A DNA stretch of 64,000 bases, from the NCBI GenBank assembly GCA_948566455.1, contig CAOYQO010000001.1, positions 157,734-221,733 on the forward strand, given 5' to 3'. Made by a program: the position numbers and the translations under genes. Shown one piece after another: positions 42,199-50,965 of this stretch (position 1 is its first letter; each line of letters starts with the position of its first letter). Under the pieces are notes generated by a model, which did not search any database, had not been told where the DNA came from, and saw only the letters and a list, made by a program, of their open reading frames with translations. The stretch comes from an uncultured Phocaeicola sp. GTDB taxonomy: Bacteria > Bacteroidota > Bacteroidia > Bacteroidales > Bacteroidaceae.

Positions 42199-44286
42199 AT
42201 GAAAATCACTTCAATAAGACATGACAAAGATACAGGCAGAGAGATGATGACCATTTATGATACCGATGTGCTGATGGAGAAGATGAAAACGGAAACCAGA
42301 GGTGGATACGTAACTGGGTTACGAACTGTTATGCCTCAGTTGGAAGGTACGGATTCCACATTTGCCTATATTGACAAACTTCCACGTATCTATCCTGCCG
42401 TGGAGTATGCCCGCACTAAAGACGGAGGGCGAAGAATGAAACAATACAATGGGCTGGTTCAGCTTGAAGTGAAGAAGCTAGCTGGATTGGCGGAAGCTGA
42501 ACTGGTGAAACGTCAGGCGATGCTGCTTCCTCAAACGTTTGCCGCTTTTTGCGGTTCCAGTGGAAGGAGTGTGAAGATATGGGTGTGTTTCGCCTTACCG
42601 GATGGAAACTTGCCGAAGCGCGAACAGGAAGCTGCGCTGTTTCATGCCCATGCCTATCGCTTGGCGGTGAGTTGCTATCAGCCGTTGTTCCCGTTTCCCA
42701 TTGCCTTGAAAGAACCTTCACTGATGCAAAGCTGCCGGATGACGCTTGATGAACATCCCGGATACAATCCTCATGCGGTACCTTTCTGTCTGGAACAGCC
42801 ATTCTCCATGCCCGGCGAACAGACCTTCCGGCAACGGCAGTTGGCTGAGAAAAATCCGTTGCTGAGGCTGGAACCTGGGTTTGAAACGTCGCAGACCTTC
42901 ACCATGCTTTTTGAAACCGCCCTTGATAAGGCGCTCCGGGATATGGAGAACTGGCGACGGGGAGATGACCTTCAACCGTTGCTTGTCCGCCTTGCGGAGT
43001 ATTGCTACAAGGCGGGCATACCGGAAGAGGAAGTTGTGAGGCAGACGATCATTCATTACTATGCACAGGCGGAGGAGCAAACGGTACGTACCATGGTTCA
43101 TAATATTTACCAAGAGTCTAAGGGATTTGGCTCTAAAACTATTTTGACTCCGGAGCAGGATACCGCTCTGCGTCTGGAAGAGTTTATGGAACGGCGCTAT
43201 GAGTTTCGTTATAACACGGTGTTGAACGATTTGGAATATCGTCAGCGTGATTCCATTCATTTTTATTTCAGACCGGTGGATCGGAGGGTACGCAATACGG
43301 TGGCGATTAATGCCCTGAAAGAGGGGATTCGTGCCTGGGACCGCGACGTGGAGCGTTATCTGACATCAGAGTATGTGTCTTTGTACAATCCTGTTGAAGA
43401 ATACCTTTGTAATGTGGGGCATTGGGACGGAAAAGACCGCATCCGGGCACTTGCCAATCTTGTGCCATGCAATAATCCGCATTGGAGGGAGCTGTTCTAC
43501 CGCTGGTTTCTCAGTATGGTGGCACATTGGCGTGGGCTTGATCGCCAGCACGGAAACAGTACGTCGCCATTATTGGTCGGTGCGCAGGGGTATCGTAAAT
43601 CTACCTATTGTCGCATTATTTTGCCACCTGAACTGCGTTTCGGATATACGGATAGTCTTGATTTTAAGAGCAAACAGGATGCGGAGCGTTATCTGGGACG
43701 TTTTCTGTTGGTGAATCTGGATGAGTTTGATCAGATTAGCTCCAATCAGCAGGGCTTTCTGAAACATCTTTTGCAGAAACCTGTGGCAAATTTGCGGAAA
43801 CCCTACGGTTCTACCATTCAGGAGGTGCGCCGTTATGCCTCGTTTATAGGTACCAGTAATCAGATGGACCTGCTTACCGATCCCAGTGGTAGCCGCCGTT
43901 TTATCTGTATCGAAGTGACTGCACCTATTGATACGAATGTCACCATCAACTACAAGCAATTGTATGCTCAAGCCATGGATGCCATTTATAAAGGTGAGCG
44001 CTACTGGTTGAATGATGAGGACGAAGCTATCCTGAAAGAAACCAACCGGGATTTTGAACAGATCAGTCCGCTCGAACAGCTTTTCCACTGCTATTTCCGG
44101 GTGGCGGAAGAAGAACGGGAAGGGGAATGGCTGACCGCAATGGAGATATTCAATTATCTACAGCAGAAAACCCGCGATAAACTGTCGGTCAGCAAAATAG
44201 GGCACTTCGGCCGTTTGCTGAAGAAATTGGATATTCCTTGTAAAAAGTCAAATAGGGGGACGGTGTATCATTTGGTGAGATTATGA
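42199..44286 (+). CDS. VirE/VapE-type primase-helicase with BT4734-like N-terminal domain
   Basis: This 695-residue protein has an N-terminal BT4734-like/primase-polymerase-like domain (about 1-200), a VirE_N-type helical part, and a C-terminal VirE ATPase. Walker A is VGAQGYRKST near residue 460 (Arg instead of Gly before Lys), Walker B is LLVNLDEFDQ near 507, and the arginine finger is GTSNQMDLLTDPSGSRRF near 560. The family replicates or processes DNA of mobile elements and is common as a chromosomal orphan in Bacteroides. Its stop overlaps the start of the TPR regulator by 4 bp (ATGA), an unusual coupling. Codon use is less AT-rich than in the genes that follow. Confidence 0.85.
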   Translation: MKITSIRHDKDTGREMMTIYDTDVLMEKMKTETRGGYVTGLRTVMPQLEGTDSTFAYIDKLPRIYPAVEYARTKDGGRRMKQYNGLVQLEVKKLAGLAEAELVKRQAMLLPQTFAAFCGSSGRSVKIWVCFALPDGNLPKREQEAALFHAHAYRLAVSCYQPLFPFPIALKEPSLMQSCRMTLDEHPGYNPHAVPFCLEQPFSMPGEQTFRQRQLAEKNPLLRLEPGFETSQTFTMLFETALDKALRDMENWRRGDDLQPLLVRLAEYCYKAGIPEEEVVRQTIIHYYAQAEEQTVRTMVHNIYQESKGFGSKTILTPEQDTALRLEEFMERRYEFRYNTVLNDLEYRQRDSIHFYFRPVDRRVRNTVAINALKEGIRAWDRDVERYLTSEYVSLYNPVEEYLCNVGHWDGKDRIRALANLVPCNNPHWRELFYRWFLSMVAHWRGLDRQHGNSTSPLLVGAQGYRKSTYCRIILPPELRFGYTDSLDFKSKQDAERYLGRFLLVNLDEFDQISSNQQGFLKHLLQKPVANLRKPYGSTIQEVRRYASFIGTSNQMDLLTDPSGSRRFICIEVTAPIDTNVTINYKQLYAQAMDAIYKGERYWLNDEDEAILKETNRDFEQISPLEQLFHCYFRVAEEEREGEWLTAMEIFNYLQQKTRDKLSVSKIGHFGRLLKKLDIPCKKSNRGTVYHLVRL

Positions 44287-46070
44287 AAAATATATTGTAT
44301 GTTTTGTTGCTTATAGGTGTTGGATTCATTTCTTGTATTCCACGTCCGACAAATAGTCAGGATAAAATTTTGGCTTATGCAGACACATTGATTAGAAAAT
44401 CATATTATGATAGTGCTTTGCAAATTCTTGGTTCTGTTTCACCGGAATCTTTATATACACCGGCTTCACAAGCCAGATATGCTTTGTTATTAACTCAGGC
44501 CTACGATAAAAATTACATTCGTCATACTGATGATTCATTGATACGTATAGCTGTGAAATATTACGATAATTCAAAGGATGAATCGATGTGTGCGAAAGCA
44601 CATTATTACTGGGGACGTGTGTATCAGGATAATAAAGATGTAATTGGAACTGTGCGCGAATTTATGAAAGCATTGCCCATAGCAAACAAAACGCAAGATT
44701 ATGATCTATTGTGCTTATTACATTCTAATTTGGGACACTTATTGTATACACATGGATTGCTTGAAGAAGCCGATTCCGTATATCAACAAGCAGAACGAAT
44801 GGCGAGTGAACATAAAGATTCGTTGAGATGGGTAGTAAGCCTCATCAAAAGAGCAGATATTTGTATGGAAAGAGGAGAAGGTTTCTATTTGGAGGCAGAA
44901 CGGAAACTGTTGAAAGCTCAAACAATATTGTCTTCTGGCGGTAACACTCCTTTGGCAAAGAAAATGCTATATTCTCTAGCGTCATTATATCAATATATGG
45001 GAAGGACGGAAGAAGCGATAGAAACTGTACACAATTTTTTTATCATAGAATCCGATACAGCGAAGTACTTCGCTTCTTTTTTGATAGTCGGAAGTAGCTT
45101 TTATAAAGAAGGACAATATGATTCTGCCACTTATTATTTAAAAAGAGCGGTACAATCCAAATCTTATTATACAAAATATGGAGCTTATATGAGATTGGCT
45201 GATGTGGCTAGAATACAAGGAAGATATTCAGAGGCATTGCAATATGAAGATGCATACATAGCTTATAAAGATTCTGCAATGAAGGAAGAATATCCTGCTA
45301 AGGTTATTGCAACATTAAAAGATATGTTCTATCATCAGTCCGTATATCAATATGAGACTTTCATGTCTCGTTATAGATTGTATATACTATTGTTATCCAT
45401 AGTTTTATTGATTACGATCAGCAGCATTGTTTGGCGGCACTTTACAGGACAACACAAAGTTAAATTATCATTGCTAAATCAACAAGATATCCAGACAAAA
45501 ACAGGTGTACTTGAACAGCTTTTGCAGGAAAAACGTGATGAAATTAGTCTTTTGGAACAATCATGCGCAGAAAGTGAAGGTGATAGAATTAAACAACTAC
45601 AAATAAATAGTTGCTTAAATGGACTTTTGGAAGAGGAAAGGCGTATTGTTAGTGACTTGAAAGCGCTATTAGAGCAAAAGGAAGAAGAAATAAAACAGCT
45701 GAAAGGTATTAAGTTTAAGAGATTAATAGAAGACACTTCTATCTATCAACGATTACTGTATATAAAAGATGAAAATGCTAAAAACTCTACCGGTAAAATG
45801 AATTTGGAAGAGGAAGATTGGGAGGAACTATTATCAGAAATAGATTTGGTATCTTTCGATTTCACCACACGTTTAGTAGATCGATATGATGCTTTAGTAG
45901 ATAATGATATTAGATTTTGCTGTCTCATAAAACTTGGATTCAAATTCTCTGAAATAGCACTAATCCTTGGTTGCAGTGTAGATGCTGTATATAAAAAAGA
46001 GAAGTCTATATTGCGCAGAATGGATATGGAACATACAATTAGACTCAAAGAAATATTGAGAAATATTTGA
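44283..46070 (+). CDS. Membrane-anchored TPR regulator with C-terminal HTH
   Basis: These 595 residues begin with a signal/lipoprotein-like segment (LLIGVGFISC). A periplasmic TPR superhelix of about 330 residues follows (AHYYWGRVYQDNKDVIGTV, SALYEYMGR-like repeats), then one transmembrane helix near 366-386 and a cytoplasmic coiled coil (about 400-475). The C-terminal HTH resembles LuxR/sigma region 4 (LVDNDIRFCCLIKLGFKFSE then IALILGCSVDAVYKKEKSI). It looks like a one-component sensor that turns a periplasmic signal into transcription control. It is translationally coupled to the VirE-type gene and lies just before the zincin-like gene, its most likely target. It is clearly AT-rich. Confidence 0.82.
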   Translation: MKNILYVLLLIGVGFISCIPRPTNSQDKILAYADTLIRKSYYDSALQILGSVSPESLYTPASQARYALLLTQAYDKNYIRHTDDSLIRIAVKYYDNSKDESMCAKAHYYWGRVYQDNKDVIGTVREFMKALPIANKTQDYDLLCLLHSNLGHLLYTHGLLEEADSVYQQAERMASEHKDSLRWVVSLIKRADICMERGEGFYLEAERKLLKAQTILSSGGNTPLAKKMLYSLASLYQYMGRTEEAIETVHNFFIIESDTAKYFASFLIVGSSFYKEGQYDSATYYLKRAVQSKSYYTKYGAYMRLADVARIQGRYSEALQYEDAYIAYKDSAMKEEYPAKVIATLKDMFYHQSVYQYETFMSRYRLYILLLSIVLLITISSIVWRHFTGQHKVKLSLLNQQDIQTKTGVLEQLLQEKRDEISLLEQSCAESEGDRIKQLQINSCLNGLLEEERRIVSDLKALLEQKEEEIKQLKGIKFKRLIEDTSIYQRLLYIKDENAKNSTGKMNLEEEDWEELLSEIDLVSFDFTTRLVDRYDALVDNDIRFCCLIKLGFKFSEIALILGCSVDAVYKKEKSILRRMDMEHTIRLKEILRNI

Positions 46071-46219
46071 CGGAAAAAGTGGAATAATCATCAGAAGTAA
46101 TTTGATAGTTTATTGATTATTAAGCGGTTATATCCTATACTCTTATGCATTAACATATCACTCTAATATTTTTATAATGAATTTTGCTCGAACTTTGCGA
46201 CAAATTAAAAAAATAAGAT

Positions 46220-47563
46220 ATGAAAAAAGAACTGGCTATAAAACCATATTGGGATAAAGCCAAAGAAAGTAATAGGGGACGTTTTGAAGTTGTTGAAACT
46301 CCTACTCTAAGCAAGGGAATGCATATAATCCTTGATGAGGAAACTACAAAGCATTGGCAACCAGGTATGAAAGCTGATTATATCCGTAATACAACAAAAA
46401 TGGTTGTATTGAAAGATTTGGTAACTAATAAAACTCGAAGTTTTATTATGGTATTTGTAGGATCGTATGATTATTTGACGCGTAGTCGGAATATGGGAAG
46501 AAACAGCTATCTCTATAGAGAACCCGATTATGATGGAATGGTACTGTATTACGCGATAAATGGTACCTTTATCAATGGTTGGAGATACTCTAATGGAAAA
46601 CTTGTGGGCTATATTTCACCTTCATATAATGAACAAGGTGAATCTTCGGCCCAGACTCGTGGTTATTATGATTGTCATGATGTATATACAACAGAATATA
46701 GGCAGGATTGTCATGATGAATATGAGCTCGTTGGAGGTGATATGGAAACAGGTTTAATATATGATATTGTGAACTATTGTGATTATATACCTTATACAAC
46801 ATCTTATCAAGATTGTCATTATGTTGAAGATAGTACAAGTGATAATGATGATGATGACAACTGGTGGAATAATCCTTATCCTCCTGGAGGAGCAGGCAAT
46901 GAAACTAATCCGGTTAAACCCGGCAGCAACAACAGTCCAAAAGCTAAAAAGATCTTCCGCAATTCCAACATGACTGAGGCTAACTGGAAAGTTTTGGAGA
47001 AAATGCTTGATAAGATTTTAGCTGACTGCATGGGGGAAGCATTGTATAATGGCTTGGCAAATTTTCTTAATGGTCAGACTTTGACTATTCAGTTTAGTAA
47101 TGGGTCAGACGGCTTATTTAGCGGGAATGGGGCAACGGCGGGTATTACCCTTGGTAGCCAAATGGAAAGTAACCAGCTATTCCATGAAATGATGCATGCT
47201 TACAGGGCTTATCAGGAGACACTTTCTTCCTATAAAGGTTCTAACATGAACGGAGAAATAGAAGCATGGTATGCACAGTATCTTTATACAAGTAGATTAC
47301 CGGAATATCCAGGAAGCAAATGGGAAGAAAGGGATAATACTGATCCGCGGCGTGTTGCAATCAAAAATCTAACAAATATAATTGATAATAAAGGGAATAT
47401 ACGTTCTGGAGCAAGTGTTGGAGAGTTGGAACTTGAAATTGCAAATACGGTAGTACCTACTTTTCATGAGAACTATTATCCAGCGGATAAATATCCCTTT
47501 GATTATGATAGACCAGGATTGGAGAATTTTACAAATTTAAAGAAACTAACAATAAATTGCTAA
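46220..47563 (+). CDS. Putative zinc-dependent peptidase (HEMMH) of unknown family
   Basis: I do not recognise the family of this 447-residue protein. Residues 322-326 read HEMMH, and GEIEAWYA at 345-352 offers a glutamate as third ligand, a gluzincin-like arrangement. A central segment has three DCH repeats (YYDCHDVY, RQDCHDEY, YQDCHYVE), an acidic stretch (DNDDDDNWW) and a Pro/Gly/Asn linker at about 215-240. No signal peptide is seen: the frame starts with MKKELAIKPYW right after an in-frame stop, so export would need another route or the 5' end is lost. Its stop overlaps the start of the exported paralogue array. A toxin or effector role is a hypothesis only. Confidence 0.6.
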   Translation: MKKELAIKPYWDKAKESNRGRFEVVETPTLSKGMHIILDEETTKHWQPGMKADYIRNTTKMVVLKDLVTNKTRSFIMVFVGSYDYLTRSRNMGRNSYLYREPDYDGMVLYYAINGTFINGWRYSNGKLVGYISPSYNEQGESSAQTRGYYDCHDVYTTEYRQDCHDEYELVGGDMETGLIYDIVNYCDYIPYTTSYQDCHYVEDSTSDNDDDDNWWNNPYPPGGAGNETNPVKPGSNNSPKAKKIFRNSNMTEANWKVLEKMLDKILADCMGEALYNGLANFLNGQTLTIQFSNGSDGLFSGNGATAGITLGSQMESNQLFHEMMHAYRAYQETLSSYKGSNMNGEIEAWYAQYLYTSRLPEYPGSKWEERDNTDPRRVAIKNLTNIIDNKGNIRSGASVGELELEIANTVVPTFHENYYPADKYPFDYDRPGLENFTNLKKLTINC

Positions 47564-48102
47564 TGAAAACTTTAATTATTTTTATCAGTATACTGTTCAG
47601 TGCTACATATATGTATGCACAGACAAATTATTATGCCACAACTAAAACTTTCAATCAAGATGGCTATATTTATCAGTGTGATGTACGAGCCTCTGGGTTT
47701 GTTACACTTTATAATAAAAGTAATAAATTAATTAATGTTTATCCTGTTTATAAGAATACTGGTGAATCTTTTGTGCAAACAGATGCGGGTATTAAATTGC
47801 TTGAGAGTGATACTTGGACACGCTCAAAACGTTTTTCTATTGTTAATGCTGCATTTTCTGATAGTGAAAAACAAAGAATAAAGGGATATGATTTTAATAT
47901 AAAGATGTATATAAATTCAAGTACAGGTAGGGTTGATGAAGTAAGTTTTGAGTTTCATAGGTCCGGTCCTTTTGCAACAATTCCTGTTTCCGTTTATCGC
48001 AAAATAGAAACAGAAATAAAGAAAGAGCTTTGGTTTACTCTTACTGCCGAGGGAAAAATGCTGAGTTATATTTTTTATTGGTGGGCACAAGAGCCTAAAT
48101 AA
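47563..48102 (+). CDS. Exported small protein, array copy 1 (possibly DUF5043)
   Basis: These 179 residues have a signal peptide (MKTLIIFISILFSATYMYAQ) and a beta-rich mature part with TNYYATTKTFNQDGYIYQC, INSSTGRVDEVSFEFH and a WFTLTAEGKMLSYIFYWW end. It resembles the Bacteroides family I recall as DUF5043, but I cannot verify this. The ATG overlaps the stop of the zincin-like gene by one base, so it belongs to the same transcript. It differs from copies 2 and 3 in its signal peptide and middle, yet shares an identical stretch of roughly 80 bases near the start of the mature part. That points to gene conversion. Confidence 0.72.
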   Translation: MKTLIIFISILFSATYMYAQTNYYATTKTFNQDGYIYQCDVRASGFVTLYNKSNKLINVYPVYKNTGESFVQTDAGIKLLESDTWTRSKRFSIVNAAFSDSEKQRIKGYDFNIKMYINSSTGRVDEVSFEFHRSGPFATIPVSVYRKIETEIKKELWFTLTAEGKMLSYIFYWWAQEPK

Positions 48103-48139
48103 GTAAATCGCTTAAATAATAATGTCTGTGCGTGTAAAA

Positions 48140-48679
48140 ATGAAAACTTTAATTCTTGCTATTAGTACATTGTTTTGTGTTGCATATTTGCATGCACAGA
48201 CAAATTATTATGCCACAACTAAAACTTTCAATCAAGATGGCTATATTTATCAGTGTGATGTACGAGCCTCTGGGTTTGTTACACTTTATAATAAAAGCAA
48301 TAAATGGATTAAAGTTTATCCTGTTTATAAAAGTACAGGTGAATCTTTTGCACAAACAGATGCAGGCATTGAACTATTTGAAGATGATAATTGGACACGC
48401 TCAAAACGTTTTTCTATTGTTAATGCTGCATTCTCTGATAGTGAAAAACAGAAGGTAAAAGGACATGATTTTAATATAATTATGTATATAAATTCGAGTA
48501 CAGGTAGGGTTGATGAAGTGAGTTTCGAGTTTCATAAGTCTGATCCTTTTGCAGCAATTCCTATTTCTGTTTATCGTAAGATTGAAATAGAACTTAAGAA
48601 AGACATATGGTTCACTCTTACTGCCGAGGGGAAAATGCTGAGTTATATTTTTTATTGGTGGGCACAAGAGCCTAAATAA
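48140..48679 (+). CDS. Exported small protein, array copy 2
   Basis: These 179 residues have the signal peptide MKTLILAISTLFCVAYLHAQ, followed by the same mature fold as copy 1 (VYPVYKSTGESFAQTDAGIE; FSIVNAAFSDSEKQKVKGHD). An in-frame ATG at 48122 adds MSVRVK. The start at 48140 matches copy 1 and gives the better signal peptide. The mature protein should be periplasmic or surface-exposed. Function is unknown; the family context fits a binding or immunity-type protein produced in dosage with the zincin-like partner, which is inference. Confidence 0.72.
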   Translation: MKTLILAISTLFCVAYLHAQTNYYATTKTFNQDGYIYQCDVRASGFVTLYNKSNKWIKVYPVYKSTGESFAQTDAGIELFEDDNWTRSKRFSIVNAAFSDSEKQKVKGHDFNIIMYINSSTGRVDEVSFEFHKSDPFAAIPISVYRKIEIELKKDIWFTLTAEGKMLSYIFYWWAQEPK

Positions 48680-48716
48680 GTAAATCGCTTAAATAATAAT
48701 GTCTGTGCGTGTAAAA

Positions 48717-49256
48717 ATGAAAACTTTAATTCTTGCTATTAGTACATTGTTTTGTGTTGCATATTTGCATGCACAGACAAATTATTATGCCACAACTAAA
48801 ACTTTCAATCAAGATGGCTATATTTATCAGTGTGATGTACGAGCCTCTGGGTTTGTTGCACTTTATAACAAGAGCAACAAATGGATTAAGGTTTATCCTG
48901 TATACAAAAGTACAGGTGAATCTTTTGCACAGACAGATGCAGGCATTGAACTGTTTGAAGATGACAATTGGACCAGTTCTAAATGTAAATCTATTGTAAA
49001 TGCTGCATTCTCTGATAATGAAAAACAGAAGGTAAAAGGGCATGATTTTTATATAATTATGTATATAAATTCAAGTACAGGTAGAGTTGATGAAGTAAGT
49101 TTTGAGTTTCATAAGTCCGATCCTTTTGCGGCAATTCCTATTTCTGTTTATCGTAAGATTGAAATAGAGCTTAAGAAAGACATATGGTTCACTCTTACTA
49201 CAGAGGGGAAAATGCTGAGTTATATATTTTATTGGTGGGCACAAGAGCCTAACTAA
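48717..49256 (+). CDS. Exported small protein, array copy 3
   Basis: It is identical to copy 2 in the signal peptide and first part. It differs at about eight of 185 positions, with a small cluster in the middle (WTRSKRFS in copy 2 against WTSSKCKS here, plus DFN to DFY). The changed residues lie on one predicted loop, which could mean change of a binding surface after duplication. The start was chosen as for copy 2. It is the last intact copy. Confidence 0.72.
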   Translation: MKTLILAISTLFCVAYLHAQTNYYATTKTFNQDGYIYQCDVRASGFVALYNKSNKWIKVYPVYKSTGESFAQTDAGIELFEDDNWTSSKCKSIVNAAFSDNEKQKVKGHDFYIIMYINSSTGRVDEVSFEFHKSDPFAAIPISVYRKIEIELKKDIWFTLTTEGKMLSYIFYWWAQEPN

Positions 49257-49334
49257 AATTTTGTTCCATATGACTTTTAGTAATGATAAGTAGCAAACAA
49301 TTACAAATGAGAACATGATTTCATTATAACTATT

Positions 49335-49807
49335 ATGAATCGATACTTTCTCTTTTTAATTTTTACTTTATTGCCTTTATTATCTTATGCTCAGCATACT
49401 ATAGATGGCAAACTTACAGATGAAAAACAATTCCATTGTCTATAAATAATACTGATGTTCGTTTAGGCGAAATACATCTACAAACGGATAACTATGTATT
49501 GAACGAGGTAAATGTGGAAGCTAAGATTCCGGAATGGGCTATTATATATAGACCAACAGTAATATATGGAGCTGAAATAAGTTGGGTAGGCGATGACAAG
49601 CTTATTCCTACCTATATAACAGATGAGACAAATTATAAAATGAGTAGTTTTGAAGGATGTTGGCAATGGAAATCAGTAGATTGTGACACCATTTTTACAG
49701 TAGAGTTAGTTGAAGTAGAAAGAGTTAATTCGGATATGAGGTCACATCCTGTAGAGAGTGAAAAACGAAAGCATCCCAAGAAAATTACAACAGATTATCT
49801 AAAGTAA
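49335..49807 (+). pseudogene. Broken outer-membrane/carboxypeptidase-regulatory-like gene
   Basis: The ATG at 49335 opens a good signal peptide (MNRYFLFLIFTLLPLLSYAQ) followed by HTIDGKLTDEKQ, the start of a CarboxypepD_reg-like domain. It then meets a stop after six more codons. In another frame from 49436 the DNA continues with NTDVRLGEIHLQTDNYVLNE then VNVEAK, the normal end of such a domain. About 60 residues in between are missing and the frame is shifted. A short unrelated end follows (to KKITTDYLK). It is a decayed, internally deleted gene. Confidence 0.75.
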
Positions 49808-49885
49808 AAAATAATCCTTTCGACTGATTTTGTAATTTTACGGAAATTCTTTCAAAATGAGTATAATGTAAATAAACTATATGTG

Positions 49886-50362
49886 ATGAAATATACTATT
49901 TATACGATAATGTTGTGTGTCGTTCCTGCTTTGTGTTTTTCTCAAAATGAATTAAAGGTAGATGTTTCTTTTTTAAAGGAAACACAGATTTTACTCATAA
50001 CAGTAAAAAATGAGAGTAGTAAATCATTTGGAATATTCAATGGTCGCATTGGTACAAATGAGTTTGATGGAAGTGTTGTTTACCTTAGGAAGAACCAACA
50101 AAGTCCTGTTTCTGGTGAAGGGATGTTTCTATTGATAGAGTATGATAAAAAGGCTGATATTTTGAAAGAATTTCATCCTATGAGTTGGATAAACCCATAT
50201 GAAGAAAAATATTTTGGTATTAATCTAAAGAATAAAAGAAACTGGTTGAGTATGAAAGATATATTTGTAACAATAGATTTTTCTGTTAGATTAATAAAAG
50301 AGAAAAATATTGTCGTAGTAGGTAAAAGCAAACGCTTTGAAACATTTATAAGCATCCTATAA
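49886..50362 (+). CDS. Exported small beta-rich protein of unknown function
   Basis: This protein of about 158 residues has a signal peptide (MKYTIYTIMLCVVPALCFSQ). Its mature part looks like an immunoglobulin-like sandwich (LLITVKNESSKSFGIFNGRI; FVTIDFSVRLIKEKNIVVVG). The GTG at 49883 is possible, but the ATG three bases later is preferred. No family is recognised. It resembles the next gene in size, export and layout, though not clearly in sequence. It is AT-rich like the rest of the block. Confidence 0.6.
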   Translation: MKYTIYTIMLCVVPALCFSQNELKVDVSFLKETQILLITVKNESSKSFGIFNGRIGTNEFDGSVVYLRKNQQSPVSGEGMFLLIEYDKKADILKEFHPMSWINPYEEKYFGINLKNKRNWLSMKDIFVTIDFSVRLIKEKNIVVVGKSKRFETFISIL

Positions 50363-50364
50363 CC

Positions 50365-50420
50365 AGGCTAAAGTTCTATTTTTATTGGTAGGTGTAAGAG
50401 CTTCAGTAAATCACTTAATT
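50365..50420 (+). pseudogene. Possible trace of a fourth array copy (3' end and spacer)
   Basis: The DNA reading TTTTTATTGGTAGGTGTAAG then AGCTTCAGTAAATCACTTAA resembles the end of each array copy (TTTTTTATTGGTGGGCACAA, then GAGCC and GTAAATCGCTTAA). The match is gapped and partial. It lies just past the stop of the preceding gene and is best read as the decayed end of a lost paralogue. Confidence 0.45.
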
Positions 50421-50458
50421 TGAATCATGAAAATCGTTTCACGTAAAAGACTATAAAT

Positions 50459-50893
50459 ATGAGAACATTACTACTTACATTGTCGCTGTTTCTTTCATTA
50501 GTTAGCCAAGCTCAAATAACTTATAAATTATCTTATGATAAGCAGACTAAAATTGTAAATTTGAATTTAACCAATCAGTTTGATGAATTGGCTATCATTG
50601 AACCTCGTATGGATGATGCTCCTGGATCGGGAACATACTATAAGATAAACTATAAAGATATAGAAGGAAAGATATTAAGCTCATCCTCTAACTATGTTTT
50701 TAAAATGCGTAGTAATGAAATCTTTATAGAATCTAAAAAAAATAAGGATTATAAAATTAATTTACGTGAACAGTTTAAGGGAAATACTGTAAATGATATT
50801 TATACTGTAGAACTGGAAATACATATTCAGGCTCGATTTAAGGGATTTACTGAATTTAAACATACAGTGAGCGAAGAGTATCGATGGGAATAA
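50459..50893 (+). CDS. Exported small protein of unknown function
   Basis: These 144 residues have a signal peptide (MRTLLLTLSLFLSLVSQAQ). The mature part starts ITYKLSYDKQTKIVNLNLTN and ends with an aromatic, charged tail (EFKHTVSEEYRWE). It reads as a small beta-sandwich, similar in plan to the previous gene (a KQTKIVNLNLTN strand against TQILLITVKN). No domain is recognised. It closes the AT-rich block; a new promoter for the AraC gene follows. Confidence 0.6.
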   Translation: MRTLLLTLSLFLSLVSQAQITYKLSYDKQTKIVNLNLTNQFDELAIIEPRMDDAPGSGTYYKINYKDIEGKILSSSSNYVFKMRSNEIFIESKKNKDYKINLREQFKGNTVNDIYTVELEIHIQARFKGFTEFKHTVSEEYRWE

Positions 50894-50919
50894 ATAAGTG
50901 TTTTTTCCATAAGATTCAA

Positions 50920-50927
50920 TATATTTG
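50920..50927 (+). promoter_or_regulatory. -7 box of the 50966 AraC gene
   Basis: TATATTTG, 38 bp upstream of the ATG at 50966. Confidence 0.6.
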
Positions 50928-50965
50928 CATGCAGTAATGTAATCCTAAAAGTAAGAAGACTTTCA

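Larger units (their letters stand above)
48122..49256 (+). repeat. Tandem duplication with 577-bp period
   Basis: The DNA from 48122 repeats from 48699, including the short spacer, the seven-codon upstream extension and the signal peptide. The copies are nearly identical for the first 170 bp and diverge by scattered changes later. The same spacer also follows copy 1, so the array arose by unequal exchange within it. Confidence 0.92.

Noticed and set aside
48122..49256. CRISPR or integron-like cassette array
   Set aside because: The repeat unit is a whole gene of 577 bp, without short direct repeats, spacers or recombination sites.
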